Shown here piece after piece: positions 60,440 through 64,000 of a DNA stretch of 64,000 nucleotides. The stretch is taken from the NCBI GenBank assembly GCA_907163375.1, contig CAJQUW010003584.1:62001-126000 (forward strand), read 5' to 3'. A program made the translations under genes and the position numbers. Source of the stretch: Prostheceraeus crozeri. Its lineage: Eukaryota; Platyhelminthes; Polycladida; Euryleptidae. A model generated the notes under the pieces. It was given only the letters and a program-made list of their open reading frames with translations. It ran no database searches and had not been told where the DNA came from. How positions within the stretch are numbered: position 1 is the first letter of the stretch; each line of letters opens with the position of its first letter.

Positions 60440-61119
60440 TCTTTTTGAGGAATGTTTCAGCGAATGAACTCCAACACATCTAGTGTTTTGTCTGACAGCC
60501 GGTTGGGAAGCCAAGCCGATAGTGGAAAACACTCTCCGCTTCTTCTGAAGTCGATGGAATGTTGAGAAGACAATCGTAAAAGTTGAAGATGAAATTCGAA
60601 CCTGCTACTCTGATCTGCAGATGAAATTTCACCTGCTAAGTCTGGACTGAAATCAGCACAGTCATCTTCCGATGAATTTTTGTGCAACTATTCTGAAATT
60701 ACTTTTTTTCAAGATGTTTATTGTCTTCATCGCTTGTGATGATATCCTCATCTTCTCTGCTTCTTCAGAAGATTGACGATCGATATTGGAAAATAGTGTT
60801 TTATCCTCTTCTTTGGTTCAATTCAATCTCTTATTCAGTATTCGAAACAGCATGTCTTCGCAACAGTTCTCTTGTCAAGCATGGATTGCGGGTTGTGAAG
60901 ATTTTGTAACATAACCGACTTGTGTAGTTATTTTTGTCGCATTCTCGGTTCCACAGGTATTTTCATTTCCTTAGCATTATTTTATCAGCAAAGTTATATA
61001 ATGGAAACACAGCAAAAAATAAACCGGTATTTGGAAACTCTAAAACCAGTTTTCAGTATTTCTGAAAAATAGAAAACAGCGGTAAAACCGGTAACGGTAA
61101 TACTGGTATTGTCAAGCCC
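60440..61119 (-). mobile_element. Decayed hAT with transposase C-terminus
   Basis: The minus strand at 60690-60440 encodes, across two frames, SEEAERVFS and NRLSDKTLDVLEFIR. This is the conserved C-terminal dimerisation region of hAT transposases (ERVFS ... RLSD.T). At 61119-61020 the minus strand reads CTGGGCTTGACAATACC followed by ACCGGT-type repeats, a hAT end. The other end and most of the transposase are not recognisable. Confidence 0.6.
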
Positions 61120-61360
61120 AGAGCCATATTTTTTTGACATGGAATGTCTTCAGGTCATATCCTATGATGTGTATGTGTTATCATCATGCTTCTGAGCGGT
61201 AGTGTGGTTAGTTGCGGATTAAATTGCTCAAAATGCCTGTGTGTGCCTACATCAATAGGAGAATTTCCAAATCTGAATGTGCTTAGGTTATAGTCAGGGG
61301 TGCATGAACATTATAGGAAATGACCTGAAGATATTCCATTTCAAAAATTATGACTTATGG
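61119..61360. mobile_element. Short inverted-repeat element, relative of the MITE core
   Basis: The sequence tttgacatggaatgtcttca at the left and its inverse (tgaagatattccatttcaaa) at the right enclose about 180 bp. This aligns with the centre of the MITE at 59576-60295 (gtcttcaggt...acctgaagac). It is a more diverged copy of that core, and the hAT tip abuts its left end. Confidence 0.6.
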
Positions 61361-63852
61361 TTTACTACTTTTAGATTAATCAAAGAAAACATAGAAATTT
61401 TCACTTTTGCTATCAATTCATGCGATAATGAATAAACTTTTATTCGTACTATTAGCTGCGAATAATTGAATGCTAGAGCTATTCATTCGCTTAAAGTTGT
61501 ATCTGCGATACAATACCTGCCGACTGAATAAACGAAAGTTGATATTACAACTTATACAGTATATTCTTAATAGAAATTTTATTAAATACTACGAATGTGA
61601 GTTGATGAAGTAAGCTGCGTAGTATGACAATATACAGCGCCTGCAAAAAGCATCAAAGAAGGCAAAAAAGCATCCTGTCTGCACATTAAAATGAAACACA
61701 AGTAAATAAACTTTGTTTGTACTCGGAAGCGTATTAGGTGAGACGCCTATCTTACCTGTGGCCTACTTGTTATTTATCCCTGCACTCGCACTATTCATTT
61801 GGTGCCCAGGGTTTAGCAACAATGTAGACTGTACCCATTTTAAAAGTCTTAGGTTTGAGCCAAGATCTCTCGGATACAGAGCGAACATTCAATCACAGTA
61901 CCACAGTGCAGTCAACGTCATTTGACATCTATTTGTAATGTAGTGACATGTGCACATCCTGATGCTTAATGCCTTTAACACAATCATATTTAAGCTGTGC
62001 AAAAAGAGTTGACATTTCATTTGAAATGTTAAAACACTTAATTTTTAACATTAACATTAATTTAGACATTTTCTTTAATGTGAAAACATCATTGAAATTC
62101 AAATTTATTGCTTTAATGATTTAAACATTGAATTAAATGCATGTTTTCCGAGATAATTCAATTCTTGCACATTCAAGTTCAGGATAAGTCATGCACTTTC
62201 AAAGACCATACAAGCAGATAGTGGAGTCAGTCTCAATCATACGTCATCCAGTTCGTACAAGGAAATTCAAGTTCAAAATAAAGCAAATAGTTTCAATTGC
62301 TTTCAATTTTCATGGAATTAATGATAATTGAACTTGCGTCCCTATTCACAAAATTTGCAGGTGCCACCATGAATTTGAGCAACACATCACGAGCATGTGC
62401 GATCCACCGTTGAAATCTATGACATCTATTTGAAGCAGACTGACTGTCTTTGGAAATGCATGTCTCCTCTTGACATAGAAACGAATTTGTTCTGGAAAAC
62501 CTGTAAACGTATCTGATTTTAAGATGAATAATCAATGGTAGGCTATCAACACAATGGTCAATTTATTCAGCATTAAAGAACACGGTCAAATAAATTACAT
62601 GTGCTAAGTACATTGATAATGGTCGGTTTTGATAGTACTTCAGATAATTCACGATCCATCTGTCTCTATATTGATAACCTAACCTCAGTTTCAGTACTTT
62701 CATGAACCTGATCGTAAATCGGGATTTATTAAGGACATTATCAACTAAAGTACATAGGGATGCGGTTTTTTCTTTTCCGAGAATGAGAGCACACTGGTGA
62801 GCAGATGGAAGTGAGGAATCACGTTCAATCTGCAAGCATGAATAATTCTTATTCACAAATGTGCATAAAAATGCAAGATCCATTGCACAAATGCACAACG
62901 CTGAGATAACCAAATGACTTCACGGTCACAATATTGTAATGCTGATGCGAAGCTCAAATCGGTTGAGTGTCGAAATTATTAGAAGATTGACTGTATAATT
63001 TCTCTCTTTTAGATGCACAGTGTGCACTGCATACTTCATTTCAGAAAATAGCATCAAAAAAGCACTTAAGCGGACGAAGCGTTGGTAACTGTATGCTTAG
63101 TGGGTTTCTGTAGTGGGCCTACTATGGCAGTTATTTGTAATGCATGTATAGCATAATCAAGATTTTTTAAAGTATAAGAGTGCGTTTACAAGTGTAATAT
63201 TGCTGACACTTTCGATCCATGATGAGTCAGAGAAGAATGGACAAGCAATGAAGGAAACGCATGCCTTTAATAATCGTGCTTCGTGCGTCACCAGTCAATA
63301 GCAAATTAGTGAATGATGATAAAGAGAAATGCACTGATCTCATCAACTTATTATGCTGTGAGTATCAGCAAAAAGTGGCAGCTAAAGTTGAAAAAGGCGC
63401 AACAATAGCTATTTGCTTTATGCACAGATTCTTATGCAATAATATATACAGATATCACGCGAATTTACAGGGTGTATTTAGACAGGACAATTACATGCAC
63501 AAGCTGATATCTGAAAACATGTACAGAAATTAATTTTGGCATATAAATCAACACATTTATGGAATTGCTTTATAATATCAATGCATTACAGGAAGAGCTA
63601 CCAAAAATAGTGTATAGCACATAGTTGAATATGTTCGATCATGCAAATGTCAGCTTAATACATATTTTGCGGAAACGTCAATAGCGTCCCAGAACTTTGC
63701 ATTTGGGTCTGGATCGACTTTCCTCATTGTATCTGCAGTCTCCGCCGATAACTATGTGCTCAGTCCCTACTTGAGAACATCTTCAAATATTAGACTACGG
63801 ATGTTACCATGCTTTTTGATATATTCATGTCCCACTTGATTCAATTCACTCA

Positions 63853-64000
63853 GGGCTGGGATCGGTTAACCGGTTAAAATCGGCTGCAACGTTTGGTTAG
63901 ATTTATCTTGTATCATGAAAGCCGATTGAATTATACACTCGTTTCATGTCGTAGAGATAACTATTCTCCGTTTCACAATCCATTCAAATTCATTTATCGC
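63853..64000 (+). mobile_element. hAT-like end, cut by the window edge
   Basis: The sequence CAGGGCTGGGATCGGTTAAC, followed by further AACCGG repeats, looks like a hAT terminus. The preceding eight bases (aattcact) would be the target duplication. The other end is outside the window. Confidence 0.4.

Larger units (their letters stand above)
59413..64000 (+). other. HR96: HR96-like intron 3 (incomplete)
   Basis: It starts with GTAAAC and has no recognised acceptor plus coding exon inside the window. It contains the MITE, the hAT remnant and a hAT tip at the edge. 61365-63850 shows only short frames (62293-62535, 62563-62913, 63261-63533) without domain signal and some AT-rich sequence. Confidence 0.6.

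Noticed and set aside
1-64000. CRISPR array, rRNA genes, LTR retroelement or Polinton
   Set aside because: No direct-repeat/spacer pattern, no rRNA similarity, and no paired long direct repeats with protease, integrase or capsid motifs were found.

Overview
This window is AT-rich eukaryotic nuclear DNA from a metazoan with spliced genes and dense transposable elements. The one gene I can name is an HR96-type nuclear receptor (NR1J group, related to DAF-12). That points to a protostome, most likely an arthropod; crustacean or chelicerate is a guess. I see no operons, no CRISPR, no rRNA, and no recognisable LTR retroelement or Polinton.

Layout. Positions 1-2433 hold two convergent host-like genes. 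One is the last exon of an acidic protein (plus strand, 55-509). The other is a three-exon coiled-coil gene with a Cys/His-rich N-terminus (minus strand, 1261-2433), whose introns of 48 and 60 bp I derive from splice sites and matching phase. Next comes a 325-bp satellite (about 3600-5640) and short G-tract-bearing minisatellites (5640-5960). A MITE-like element follows, then a single-exon secreted-protein gene with a close TATA box (7468-8334, minus).

From about 9.2 to 29.2 kb I find almost only mobile DNA. There are non-autonomous hAT elements with 8-bp target duplications (9260-10362; 14936-18804, the second carrying a nested Tc1) and a piggyBac-like pair of ends. There are tRNA-derived SINEs, one of them folded into a hairpin, a truncated RTE LINE, two Penelope-like reverse-transcriptase fragments and a tRNA-Thr-like sequence. 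A mariner, a second Tc1 and a three-copy dispersed repeat complete this stretch.

From 29747 onward the window is the 5' part of the HR96-like gene. Exon 1 (29747-30238) and exon 2 (55737-55903) split the DNA-binding domain across a 25.5-kb intron. Exon 3 (59274-59412) starts the hinge and ligand-binding region, and the rest of the gene lies beyond the window. Intron 1 holds a Penelope endonuclease fragment between inverted repeats, two hAT elements, a nearly full-length LINE, a broken multi-copy-family gene copy, and a diverged tandem repeat interrupted by an insertion. Intron 2 holds a LINE fragment, a SINE with target duplications and a possible antisense exon. The start of intron 3 holds a long-TIR MITE and a decayed hAT transposase.

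I did not find a clearly new biological system. The points most worth a second look are the microintron coiled-coil gene, the unassigned secreted protein, the possible antisense exon in HR96 intron 2, and several newly delimited elements.
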